Shown in pieces: positions 29,139-36,625 of a DNA stretch of 37,435 nt. The DNA lies in assembly GCF_013044505.1 (NCBI RefSeq), contig NZ_JABERD010000086.1:1-37435 (forward strand), given 5' to 3'. The DNA is from Streptomyces sp. S3(2020) (lineage in GTDB: Bacteria; Actinomycetota; Actinomycetes; Streptomycetales; Streptomycetaceae). The notes beneath the pieces were generated by a model. It was given only the letters and a program-made list of their open reading frames with translations, was not told the origin of the DNA and made no database searches. Every line of letters begins with the position of its first letter. Within the stretch, counting starts at the first letter, position 1. The position numbers and the translations under genes were made by a program.

Positions 29139-30572
29139 CTACCCCAACGCGGCGACCTTGTCGCGATACCCCCGCACCGGCGCCGCGTCCTTGTACGGCT
29201 CCAGCCTCTTCTCGAAGTCCCGCACGTACTCGGTCGCCCGCACCGACCGCATCTCCACGGCGGCCCCCGCCGCCTCCGCCCCCAGCGCACCCGCCTGGTC
29301 GAGCTCACCCAGCCCCAGCCGGGCGGAGGCCAGCACCACCCGGCAGAACAGCCGGCTGCGGGCGTACGCGGGCGCCCTCAGCTGAAGGGACCGCTCGGCA
29401 TGCTGAGCCGCCGCACGGAACTGCTGAAGGTCCCGGTGCGCGTGACCGAACTCGTCCGCCAGCTGCGCCTCGTCGAAGAACCGCGCCCAGTGCGGAACCT
29501 CGTCACCGGGCCGGGCCGCCTCCAGCGCCCGCTCGGCCCGCACCAGCGCCCCCGTGCACGCCCGTACCTCGCCCAGCACCCCGTGCCCCCGCGCCTCGAC
29601 GGCGTGCAGCAGGGCCTGGACCACCGGCGGGGCGTTGGTGCCGACCCCCTGCTGGGCCACCCGCGCCAGCTGCACCGCCTCACGCCCGTGCCCGAGGTAC
29701 ACCGCCTGGCGGCTCATCGTGATCAGCACGTACGAGCCGTACGCCCGGTCCCCCGCCGCCTGCGCGAGCCGCAGCGACTGCACGAAGTACCGCTGCGCGA
29801 GCCCGTGCGCCGCGATGTCGTACGACGTCCAGCCCGCGAGTCTCGTGAGGTCGGCCGCCGCCGAGAACAGCCGACGGCCGGTCTGCTCGCCGTACATGCC
29901 GCGCAGCATCGGCTCGCACTCGTGCTCCAGATACCGCACGAGGGCCTGCCGGGCGTGGCCGCCGCCGTACATGTCGTCGAGGGAGCGGAACAGTTCGCCG
30001 ACCGAGCGGAGCGCCGCGATGTCACCGCCGGTGACCTTCTGTCCCGGTCCGCGCTCCGCGCCGCGCTGGCGGGGCACCGCGGGACGGCCCTGGGTGGGGA
30101 CGCGGACCGGCGGTTCGGCGCGGGCCACCCTGTCGTCGGCCCGCCCGATCAGCCAGTCCCGGCTGGGCACGACGAGCCCCGCCGGGGTGAACGCGATCTT
30201 GCGCAGTTCGGCATGGCTGCCGGAGTCCTTGCGCCACAGCCCGCTGACGATGTCGACGGCCTCCTCGGGGGTCGCGGCGAACTCGAGACCGGCGTACACC
30301 GGCGCGCAGGCGTCGAGCCCGAGGTCCTGCGCGGAGAGCCGGCGACCCAGCCGGCGGGTGAAGACCTCGGCGATCAGCGCGGGTGTCGTGCCCCGCGGCT
30401 GCTGTCCGCGGAGCCACCGGGTCACGGATGTCTTGTCGTATCTCAGATCAAGCCCGTGTTCGAGACCGAGCTGGTCCACCCGACGGGCGAGTCCCGCGTT
30501 GGAGAACCCCGCTTCTGCGATGAGCGCGGCGAGCTGGCGGTTGGGAGTGCGCTGCGCGGGTCGTTCCGTCAT
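29139..30572 (-). CDS. NsdA-like regulator (helix-turn-helix-like N-terminus plus TPR-like repeats)
   Basis: The 477-residue protein starts MTERPAQRTPNRQLAALIAE. An N-terminal DNA-binding-like domain follows (GFSNAGLARRVDQLGLEHGL, DKTSVTRWLRGQQPRG), and most of the remainder, about residue 200 onward, is helical with TPR-like repeats (for example YVLITMSRQAVYLGHGREAV and HAERSLQLRAPAYARSRLFC). This layout is like NsdA and related Streptomyces proteins that repress sporulation and antibiotic production; several paralogues exist and the role here is unproven. The ATG at 30572 is chosen over an in-frame start at 30686 because the upstream part is divergent-promoter DNA. It is divergent from lipB. 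Confidence 0.82.
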   Translation of the reverse strand: MTERPAQRTPNRQLAALIAEAGFSNAGLARRVDQLGLEHGLDLRYDKTSVTRWLRGQQPRGTTPALIAEVFTRRLGRRLSAQDLGLDACAPVYAGLEFAATPEEAVDIVSGLWRKDSGSHAELRKIAFTPAGLVVPSRDWLIGRADDRVARAEPPVRVPTQGRPAVPRQRGAERGPGQKVTGGDIAALRSVGELFRSLDDMYGGGHARQALVRYLEHECEPMLRGMYGEQTGRRLFSAAADLTRLAGWTSYDIAAHGLAQRYFVQSLRLAQAAGDRAYGSYVLITMSRQAVYLGHGREAVQLARVAQQGVGTNAPPVVQALLHAVEARGHGVLGEVRACTGALVRAERALEAARPGDEVPHWARFFDEAQLADEFGHAHRDLQQFRAAAQHAERSLQLRAPAYARSRLFCRVVLASARLGLGELDQAGALGAEAAGAAVEMRSVRATEYVRDFEKRLEPYKDAAPVRGYRDKVAALG

Positions 30573-30788
30573 CTGGGGTGGTGTCTCCTGCCCGGATTGC
30601 CTGTGAGCAGCCCTTATGGCCTCTATAGGACGGCGCGAATGTAGCGGAGAGTGAGCAGTCGATCGCACACTTCGACGTTCGTTCATCCGATCGTGTGAGG
30701 ATTGACCTCACGGCTGACGCGCGACGGCGAGTCGTACAGTGGCGTAGGCACAGTTCGTGCCTTACGACTCTCCGGGGAGGCGCTTGCC

Positions 30789-31586
30789 GTGAGTGAGCTG
30801 CGGTTCGTCCGTTTGGGGTTCGGCGCGGACGCCGTCGAGTACCAGGAGGCGTGGGACGAGCAGCGCCGGGTGCACGCGGCACGGTTCGCGGACGAGGTCC
30901 CCGACACCGTCCTGCTGCTCGAACACCCGCCGGTGTATACGGCCGGGCGCCGCACGGCGGACAGTGAGCGGCCCCTGGACGGCACACCGGTCGTCGACGT
31001 GGACCGCGGCGGCAAGATCACCTGGCACGGCCCGGGGCAGCTGGTGGGCTACCCCATCCAGAAGCTGCCGCGTCCGGTGGACGTCGTGGCGCATGTACGA
31101 CGCCTTGAGGAAGCCCTGATCCGCACCTGCGCGGAGTTCGGCGTGGAGACCAGCCGGGTCGAGGGCCGCAGTGGCGTATGGGTGCTCGGCGATCCGGTCG
31201 AGCGACGCCCGTCCCTCGGGGGCCTGTCGCTGGACCTCGACCCCCGTCTGCACGACGAGGAGTTCGACCCGCGCATGAACGGCCCGGAGTACGCCCCGTC
31301 CAACGCCGGACAGCGCCGCGAGGACCGCAAGATCGCGGCGATCGGGATCCGAGTCGCGAAGGGGGTCACGATGCACGGCTTCGCGCTGAACGTGAACCCG
31401 GACAACCGCTGGTTCGACCGGATCATCCCGTGCGGGATCCGGGACGCGGGCGTCGCGTCCCTGGCCGGCGAACTCGGGCGGGACGTGACGATCTCCGATG
31501 TACTGCCGGTTGTCGAGCGGCACTTGACGGACGTCCTCGAGACTGCCGATCTGAAGCCTCGGGAGATCGAGAAGGCTCCGGTGTGA
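30789..31586 (+). CDS. lipB: Octanoyltransferase LipB
   Basis: LipB transfers octanoate from octanoyl-ACP to the lysine of lipoyl domains, the first step of lipoyl cofactor assembly. The 265-residue product has RGGKITWHGPGQLVGYP (about 73-89), the LipB signature. The catalytic dyad is Lys181 (DRKIAAIGIR) and Cys215 (PCGIRDAG). The GTG start at 30789 (VSELRFVRLG) follows GGGGAGG with a nine-base spacer; the ATG upstream at 30702 lies in the leader. lipA follows after 168 bases containing a repeat copy, so co-transcription is likely. Its targets include the E2 encoded at 11745. Confidence 0.96.
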   Translation: MSELRFVRLGFGADAVEYQEAWDEQRRVHAARFADEVPDTVLLLEHPPVYTAGRRTADSERPLDGTPVVDVDRGGKITWHGPGQLVGYPIQKLPRPVDVVAHVRRLEEALIRTCAEFGVETSRVEGRSGVWVLGDPVERRPSLGGLSLDLDPRLHDEEFDPRMNGPEYAPSNAGQRREDRKIAAIGIRVAKGVTMHGFALNVNPDNRWFDRIIPCGIRDAGVASLAGELGRDVTISDVLPVVERHLTDVLETADLKPREIEKAPV

Positions 31587-31611
31587 CGGTCGATGGGCGC
31601 CTGCGGGCCGG

Positions 31612-31643
31612 TGGGGGCTGATCGCGCAGTTCCGCGCGCCCCT
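31612..31643. repeat. Dispersed palindromic repeat, short form, between lipB and lipA
   Basis: The copy reads TGGGGGCTGATCGCGCAG, then TTCCGCGCGCCCCT. It differs from the others by a C-to-G change in the C-run (TTCCGCG for TTCCCCG). It lies 25 bases after the lipB stop, so it may be transcribed within the lipBA mRNA. Confidence 0.75.
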
Positions 31644-31754
31644 CGGGTGGGGAATGGAGCCCTGAGTCCAGAGGTTGGCCCCACCGGTGAGGCCCTACAA
31701 AAACACGGGCGTACCCTGGTGTACGCCGAAGAATCGAAGCTACAGGGAGCCGAT

Positions 31755-32720
31755 GTGTCCGCAGTCACACCCGACGGACGCAAGATGCTGCGCCTGGAGG
31801 TCCGGAACGCCCAGACCCCCATCGAGCGCAAGCCCGAGTGGATCAAGACGCGGGCGAAAATGGGTCCCGAGTACACCGCGATGCAGAAGCTCGTGAAGAG
31901 CGAGGGACTGCACACGGTCTGCCAGGAAGCCGGCTGTCCCAACATCTACGAGTGCTGGGAGGACCGCGAGGCCACCTTCCTCATCGGTGGCGACCAGTGC
32001 ACCCGGCGCTGCGACTTCTGCCAGATCGACACCGGCAAGCCCGAGGCGCTCGACCGTGACGAGCCGCGCCGCGTCGGCGAGTCCGTGGTCACCATGGACC
32101 TCAACTACGCCACCATCACCGGCGTCGCCCGCGACGACCTGGAGGACGGCGGCGCCTGGCTGTACGCCGAGACGGTCCGCCAGATCCACCAGCAGACCGC
32201 CGGGCGCGAGAGCGGCCACACCAAGGTCGAGCTGCTCGCCCCCGACTTCAACGCCGTACCGGAGCTGCTCCAGCAGGTCTTCGAGTCCCGCCCCGAGGTC
32301 TTCGCGCACAACGTCGAGACGGTCCCGCGGATCTTCAAGCGCATCCGCCCCGGCTTCCGCTACGAGCGCTCCCTGAAGGTCATCACCGAGGCCCGTGACT
32401 TCGGTCTGGTGACCAAGTCCAACCTGATCCTCGGTATGGGCGAGACCCGCGAGGAGGTCAGCGAGGCGCTCCGGCAGCTGCACGACGCCGGCTGCGAGCT
32501 CGTCACCATCACGCAGTACCTGCGCCCGAGCGTCCGCCACCACCCCGTGGAGCGCTGGGTCAAGCCGCAGGAGTTCGTGGAACTGAAGGACGAGGCCGAC
32601 CAGATCGGCTTCTCCGGCGTCATGTCCGGCCCGCTGGTGAGGTCCTCGTACCGCGCCGGCCGGCTGTACCAGATGGCCATCGAGAAGCGCGGTTCGTTCA
32701 TCGCCTCCCAGGCAGTCTGA
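31755..32720 (+). CDS. lipA: Lipoyl synthase LipA (radical SAM)
   Basis: LipA inserts two sulfur atoms into the octanoyl chain on lipoyl domains. The 321-residue protein has the auxiliary Fe-S cluster motif CX4CX5C (Cys56, 61, 67 in VCQEAGCPNIYECW), the radical SAM CX3CX2C (Cys82, 86, 89 in QCTRRCDFC), and the C-terminal RSSYRA serine that completes the auxiliary cluster. The GTG start at 31755 lies after GGGAG with a six-base spacer. The frame stays open upstream to 31593, but that part translates the repeat and leader. Two weak hairpins follow the stop (32721-32735 and 32765-32780). Confidence 0.97.
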   Translation: MSAVTPDGRKMLRLEVRNAQTPIERKPEWIKTRAKMGPEYTAMQKLVKSEGLHTVCQEAGCPNIYECWEDREATFLIGGDQCTRRCDFCQIDTGKPEALDRDEPRRVGESVVTMDLNYATITGVARDDLEDGGAWLYAETVRQIHQQTAGRESGHTKVELLAPDFNAVPELLQQVFESRPEVFAHNVETVPRIFKRIRPGFRYERSLKVITEARDFGLVTKSNLILGMGETREEVSEALRQLHDAGCELVTITQYLRPSVRHHPVERWVKPQEFVELKDEADQIGFSGVMSGPLVRSSYRAGRLYQMAIEKRGSFIASQAV

Positions 32721-32867
32721 TGGCACTGCGTGCCACCTGGCGCGTGTGAATCCGAGCACAAGCAACTACCACCCGGTAGTGGCCAATTGGCGCGGCCCCC
32801 GGCGTCCTCGCAGATGAGGGCGCCATCAGGGCCGCGTCAGTGTTTCCGGCCCGCGCATCAAGGCTTC

Positions 32868-32908
32868 ATTGGTGTTTGACCGGTCGGTCACGCCCTGGTA
32901 ACACCAAT
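32868..32908 (+). promoter_or_regulatory. Inverted repeat around a putative promoter before the 66-residue gene
   Basis: ATTGGTGTT (32868-32876) and AACACCAAT (32900-32908) are perfect 9-bp inverted arms separated by 23 bases, with TGACC-GGTC-GGTCA inside. TTGACC at 32876-32881 could be a -35; a -10 would then fall in the right arm (TAACAC, 17 bases away). This looks like a regulated promoter, or a stem-loop at the lipA 3' end. Confidence 0.4.
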
Positions 32909-32977
32909 CAGTGACCCTGGTTGTACAGCCCGTGCACCACTCACCAGAGCCGCTATCCCTGAGGGGGGACCTCCATC

Positions 32978-33178
32978 ATGCAGGCCGCGCCCGTTCGCGC
33001 CACCGCCATCCCGTCGTTCACCGATGCACTCCGTGCCGTCGAGTCGCTTCTCATGAGCAGCGGCCAGCGCACCGCCCGCCGCAACGCCTGGACGTCCGTC
33101 CTGGAGGACCGCCGCCGCGCCAAGGACAGGGTCGAGGCGCAGCGTGTCCTGGAGCAGTCGTTCACCGGCCGTCCCTGA
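32978..33178 (+). CDS. Small conserved-looking protein of unknown function (66 residues)
   Basis: The product is small and basic (MQAAPVRATAIPSFTDALRA, then SSGQRTARRNAWTSVLEDRR, ending VLEQSFTGRP), mostly predicted helical, with no signal peptide. The ATG follows GAGGGGGGACC, a clear ribosome site, and there is a plausible regulated promoter 70-100 bases upstream. It lies between lipA and the DUF4191 gene. I do not recognise a named family. Confidence 0.7.
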   Translation: MQAAPVRATAIPSFTDALRAVESLLMSSGQRTARRNAWTSVLEDRRRAKDRVEAQRVLEQSFTGRP

Positions 33179-33238
33179 AGCATTTCCTCCGGGACACTGC
33201 CGTCGTCGGCGCTCCTGGGGCCACGTAGACTTCGTCGC

Positions 33239-33940
33239 ATGGCGAGAAGTGACAGTGCGGCCGATGCCGCGAACCCCGGGCGACTGAAGCAGATCGCCCT
33301 GACGTACAAGATGACCCGCAGGGCCGACAAGACGATCGGCCTGGTGCTCGCGGGTGTCTTCATCCTCATCCTCGGTGTCTTTCTCGCGATCGGCTTCCTG
33401 ATCGGCCACCCGGTCTACCTGGGCATCCTGGGCTTCCTGCTCGCCTTCCTCGGAACGGCGATCGTGTTCGGACGCCGGGCCGAGCGGGCCGCCTTCGGAC
33501 AGATGGAGGGCCAGCCGGGCGCGGCCGCGGCCGTACTGGACAACATCGGCCGGGGCTGGACGACGACCCCCGCGGTGGCGATGAACCGCAGCCAGGACGT
33601 GGTGCACCGGGCCGTCGGCAAGGCCGGCATCGTCCTGGTCGCCGAGGGCAACCCGAACCGGGTCAAGACCCTGCTGGCCGCCGAGAAGAAGAAGATGAAC
33701 CGGATCGTCGCGGACGTGCCGGTGCACGACCTGATCGTGGGCACGGGCGAGGACCAGATCCCGCTGAAGAAGCTGCGCACCAGCATGCTGAAGCTGCCCC
33801 GGGTGCTGACCGGTCCCCAGGTGACCGCGACCAACGACCGGCTGCGGGCCATGGGTGACCTGATGAGCAACATGCCGCTGCCGAAGGGGCCCATGCCGAA
33901 GGGCATGAAGCTGCCCAAGGGCGGGCCGAAGGCGCGCTGA
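33239..33940 (+). CDS. DUF4191 membrane protein
   Basis: The 233-residue protein begins MARSDSAADAANPGRLKQIA, then LTYKMTRRADKTIGLVLAGV, with two membrane helices (about 34-56 and 60-78). A cytoplasmic domain includes GWTTTPAVAMNRSQDVVHRA and RVKTLLAAEKKKMNRIVADV. The C-terminal tail is Lys/Met/Pro-rich (PLPKGPMPKGMKLPKGG). This matches DUF4191, an actinobacterial family usually found beside lipA and glnA. The function is unknown. A strong terminator follows. Confidence 0.85.
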   Translation: MARSDSAADAANPGRLKQIALTYKMTRRADKTIGLVLAGVFILILGVFLAIGFLIGHPVYLGILGFLLAFLGTAIVFGRRAERAAFGQMEGQPGAAAAVLDNIGRGWTTTPAVAMNRSQDVVHRAVGKAGIVLVAEGNPNRVKTLLAAEKKKMNRIVADVPVHDLIVGTGEDQIPLKKLRTSMLKLPRVLTGPQVTATNDRLRAMGDLMSNMPLPKGPMPKGMKLPKGGPKAR

Positions 33941-33947
33941 TCTGGCT

Positions 33948-34001
33948 TTCTACGACGAAGGGGCGCCCGGAGATCTCTCCGGGCGCCCCTTCGTCGTAGA
34001 A
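33948..34001. terminator. Bidirectional 26-bp perfect terminator hairpin
   Basis: The arms 33948-33973 (starting TTCTACGACGAAGGGGCG) and 33976-34001 are perfectly complementary over 26 bp with only TC between. TTCT on one strand and AGAA on the other make the outer ends A/T-rich. It lies between the convergent DUF4191 and RDD genes and should end transcription of both. Confidence 0.9.
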
Positions 34002-34004
34002 GAA

Positions 34005-34472
34005 CTAGATCCGCACCTCGACCGTGCGCGCCAGCTTGTCGTGCAGGCCCCGGCCGTCGCGGTCCCAGATCAGGGCCGGGACGGCGATGCACAGCAGGGC
34101 GCTGCGCAGGAGGCCGCGGAGCGGGTTCGGGCGGCCGGTCGCCAGGTCGACGACGCGCAGGCCGAAGAGCCGCTTGCCCGGGGTGAAACCGATCGTCCCG
34201 ACCGTGAGCACGCTCATCGCGAAGAAGACGAGCAGCGCCCAGTTCGAGGTCGTCTGCGTATAGCTCTGAGTGATCAATTGGGATGCAATCAGAACGCTCA
34301 TCGCCCAGTCCACGGCGAGTGCTCCGAGCCGCCGCCCCGGCCGGGCGATGGAGCCCGGCCCCTCCTCCGGCAGGCCCAGCTGCTGCCCCCGGTAACCGAA
34401 GTCCACACCGGCTTGCTCGGCGGCCGCGCGGGGCCCCGAGAGCCACGATCCGATTGCTTCCCTCTTGTCCAC
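34005..34472 (-). CDS. RDD family membrane protein
   Basis: The 155-residue protein has the RDD domain: PGRRLGALAVDWAMSVLIAS (the Arg and Asp that name the family), FTPGKRLFGLRVVDLATGRP and LIWDRDGRGLHDKLARTVEV (the second Asp-Arg/Asp pattern). It has about three membrane helices. RDD proteins are small membrane proteins with roles in transport or ion balance in some members. The GTG start at 34472 gives MDKREAIGSWLSGPRAAAEQ. It is divergent from glnA with about 200 bases between. Confidence 0.9.
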   Translation of the reverse strand: MDKREAIGSWLSGPRAAAEQAGVDFGYRGQQLGLPEEGPGSIARPGRRLGALAVDWAMSVLIASQLITQSYTQTTSNWALLVFFAMSVLTVGTIGFTPGKRLFGLRVVDLATGRPNPLRGLLRSALLCIAVPALIWDRDGRGLHDKLARTVEVRI

Positions 34473-34535
34473 CCGTCCACGGTACTGCGCGCGTTTCGGG
34501 ATGCGGACAGGTGGGGTGCGGAGCGGGATGTCCGG

Positions 34536-34573
34536 TTAACTTGTGCGAAACAAATGGGTCACGCCCGAGAAAT
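34536..34573 (+). promoter_or_regulatory. GlnR operator upstream of glnA
   Basis: The sequence follows the actinobacterial GlnR box with exact spacing: TTAAC (34536-34540), six bases, GAAAC (34547-34551), six bases, GTCAC (34558-34562), six bases, GAAAT (34569-34573). That is the a1-b1-a2-b2 arrangement known from Streptomyces glnA. GlnR activates glnA under nitrogen limitation. Confidence 0.85.
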
Positions 34574-34583
34574 CACGCGTCCC

Positions 34584-34589
34584 TAGTGT
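34584..34589 (+). promoter_or_regulatory. Putative glnA -10 element
   Basis: TAGTGT lies 11 bases after the GlnR box and fits the Streptomyces TAGnnT pattern. No good -35 is seen, as expected for a promoter that depends on an activator. The leader to the glnA ATG would be about 75-80 bases. Confidence 0.5.
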
Positions 34590-34671
34590 CGTCGTCATCG
34601 TGTGCCACCGCACTGGCCGCACAAACGAACTACCACCCCGGCATGGAACCGTCGGGAGTAGGAGGAGCTGG

Positions 34672-36081
34672 ATGTTCCAGAACGCCGACGAGGCCAAGAA
34701 GTTCATCGCGGACGAGGACGTCAAGTTCGTCGACGTCCGCTTCTGCGACCTGCCGGGCGTCATGCAGCACTTCACGCTGCCCGTCGAGGCGTTCGACCCG
34801 GACGAGGAGCTCGCGTTCGACGGCTCGTCGATCCGTGGTTTCCAGGCCATCCACGAGTCCGACATGGCGCTGCGCGCCGACCTGTCGACCGCGCGGGTGG
34901 ACCCCTTCCGCCGCGACAAGACGGTCAACATCAACTTCTTCATCCACGACCCGATCACCGGCGAGCAGTACAGCCGTGACCCGCGCAACGTGGCGAAGAA
35001 GGCCGAGGCCTACCTCGCGTCGACCGGTATCGCGGACACCGCGTACTTCGGTCCCGAGGCGGAGTTCTACGTCTTCGACAGCGTCCGCTTCGCCACCTCG
35101 GCGAACGAGAGCTTCTACCACATCGACTCCGAGGCCGGCGCCTGGAACACCGGTGCGGTCGAGAACAACCGCGGCTACAAGGTCCGCTACAAGGGCGGCT
35201 ACTTCCCGACCCCGCCGGTCGACCACTTCGCCGACCTGCGTGCCGAGATCTCCCTGCAGCTGGCCGCCTCCGGCCTCCAGGTCGAGCGCCAGCACCACGA
35301 GGTGGGCACCGCCGGCCAGGCCGAGATCAACTACAAGTTCAACACGCTGCTCGCCGCGGCCGACGACCTCCAGCTCTTCAAGTACATCGTGAAGAACGTG
35401 GCCTGGAAGAACGGCAAGACCGCGACCTTCATGCCGAAGCCGATCTTCGGTGACAACGGCTCGGGCATGCACGTGCACCAGTCGCTGTGGTCCGGCGGCT
35501 CCCCGCTCTTCTACGACGAGGCCGGCTACGCGGGCCTGTCGGACATGGCCCGCTACTACATCGGCGGCATCCTCAAGCACGCCCCGTCGCTGCTCGCCTT
35601 CACCAACCCGACGGTGAACTCCTACCACCGCCTGGTCCCGGGCTTCGAGGCGCCGATCAACCTGGTGTACTCGCAGCGCAACCGCTCCGCGGCCATGCGG
35701 ATCCCGATCACGGGCTCCAACCCGAAGGCCAAGCGCGTCGAGTTCCGTGCGCCCGACTCCTCCGGCAACCCGTACCTGGCCTTCTCCGCGCTGCTGCTCG
35801 CGGGCCTCGACGGCATCAAGAACAAGATCGAGCCGGCCGAGCCGATCGACAAGGACCTCTACGAGCTGGCTCCCGAGGAGCACGCGAGCGTCGCCCAGGT
35901 CCCGACCTCCCTCCCGGCCGTCCTCGACCGTCTGGAGGCCGACCACGACTTCCTGCTCGCGGGCGACGTCTTCACGCCGGACCTCATCGAGACGTGGATC
36001 GACTTCAAGCGCGCCAACGAGATCGCCCCGCTCCAGCTGCGTCCGCACCCGCACGAGTTCGAGCTCTACTTCGACGTGTGA
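34672..36081 (+). CDS. glnA: Glutamine synthetase type I (GlnA)
   Basis: GlnA makes glutamine from glutamate, ammonia and ATP as a dodecamer and is the main ammonium-assimilating enzyme. The 469-residue length is that of Streptomyces GlnA. Visible motifs are FAFDGSSI-type LAFDGSSIRGF, the metal-site GPEAEFYVFD, NGSGMHVHQSLW (ATP/Glu site), NRSAAMRIP and VEFRAPDSSGNPYLAF. Tyr397 in DKDLYELAPEE is the adenylylation site of GSI-beta enzymes, so GlnE control is expected. The ATG has GGAGGAG six bases upstream, and a GlnR box lies about 100-135 bases upstream. A hairpin terminator follows. Confidence 0.98.
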   Translation: MFQNADEAKKFIADEDVKFVDVRFCDLPGVMQHFTLPVEAFDPDEELAFDGSSIRGFQAIHESDMALRADLSTARVDPFRRDKTVNINFFIHDPITGEQYSRDPRNVAKKAEAYLASTGIADTAYFGPEAEFYVFDSVRFATSANESFYHIDSEAGAWNTGAVENNRGYKVRYKGGYFPTPPVDHFADLRAEISLQLAASGLQVERQHHEVGTAGQAEINYKFNTLLAAADDLQLFKYIVKNVAWKNGKTATFMPKPIFGDNGSGMHVHQSLWSGGSPLFYDEAGYAGLSDMARYYIGGILKHAPSLLAFTNPTVNSYHRLVPGFEAPINLVYSQRNRSAAMRIPITGSNPKAKRVEFRAPDSSGNPYLAFSALLLAGLDGIKNKIEPAEPIDKDLYELAPEEHASVAQVPTSLPAVLDRLEADHDFLLAGDVFTPDLIETWIDFKRANEIAPLQLRPHPHEFELYFDV

Positions 36082-36111
36082 CCGGACCTGGGCCGGTCCT
36101 CCCGGCTCTCT

Positions 36112-36150
36112 CGGCGCCCCCGTTCCTGGTTCCTCAGGGCGGGGGCGCCG
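36112..36150. terminator. Terminator after glnA
   Basis: CGGCGCCCCCG (36112-36122) pairs with CGGGGGCGCCG (36140-36150) around a 17-base loop, 30 bases after the glnA stop. It lies before the small membrane protein gene. Confidence 0.75.
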
Positions 36151-36202
36151 TCGTATGGTTTTGGGAACAGACGTACGAGAAGGGCGACCGGGGGTTACGG
36201 GG

Positions 36203-36460
36203 ATGGCCGAACGGGACGACGAGGACCGGGAGTTCGACATCCGGTGGGCCGACGGCGCCGAGGAGAAGGAGCCGTCGGCACGGGCCCGGATGCTCGCCGC
36301 GCGCTGGAAGGAGAACCCGCCCGAGGCGCAGCCGTTCCGGCCGGAGCCGAAGCGGGTGCGGCGGCCGCGGCCGCCGTGGATGTCGACGGTGGTGGTCTTC
36401 GGGATCGTGGCGGCGGTCATCGTGCTGCTGGGGTACGCGGACTTCCGGGCACCGTTCTAG
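36203..36460 (+). CDS. Small membrane protein, unknown function (85 residues)
   Basis: The protein has an acidic N-terminal part (MAERDDEDREFDIRWADGAE), a Lys/Pro/Arg-rich middle (RPEPKRVRRPRPPWM) and one C-terminal membrane helix (VVVFGIVAAVIVLLGY) that ends DFRAPF. It has an inside-facing N-terminus by the positive-inside rule. The ATG follows GGGGTTACGG. It is the gene after glnA and its terminator. No family is recognised. Confidence 0.7.
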   Translation: MAERDDEDREFDIRWADGAEEKEPSARARMLAARWKENPPEAQPFRPEPKRVRRPRPPWMSTVVVFGIVAAVIVLLGYADFRAPF

Positions 36461-36481
36461 CGGAGCAGTGGTCAGGCTGCG

Positions 36482-36552
36482 GGCCGGTGGGGGCTGATCG
36501 CGCCCCCGCCGCGGCGCCGCATGCCGACACCGTCCCGCGTCCCCGAGGGGCG
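36482..36552. repeat. Dispersed palindromic repeat, degenerate long form
   Basis: The copy keeps GGGGGCTGATCGCGCCC and CCCGCGTCCCC, with a changed middle (GCCGCATGCCGACACCGT). It lies between the small membrane protein and the last gene of the window, 22 bases after the stop. Confidence 0.65.
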
Positions 36553-36625
36553 CGATATCGCGTGGCCTGACACGGGCCGCGCCGTCTACCATCGCCGGAC
36601 ACATCAGGGCTGGTCAGGGATGGGC

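Noticed and set aside
30702..30788. ATG at 30702 as the LipB start
   Set aside because: It lies in the promoter/leader region; the GTG at 30789 follows GGGGAGG and matches LipB length.
31593..31754. N-terminal extension of LipA
   Set aside because: It translates the repeat and leader; the GTG at 31755 has a ribosome site and gives the normal LipA length.
34630..36420. A 596-codon minus-strand frame opposite glnA
   Set aside because: Same GC-bias shadow; no domain or ribosome site, and glnA is certain.
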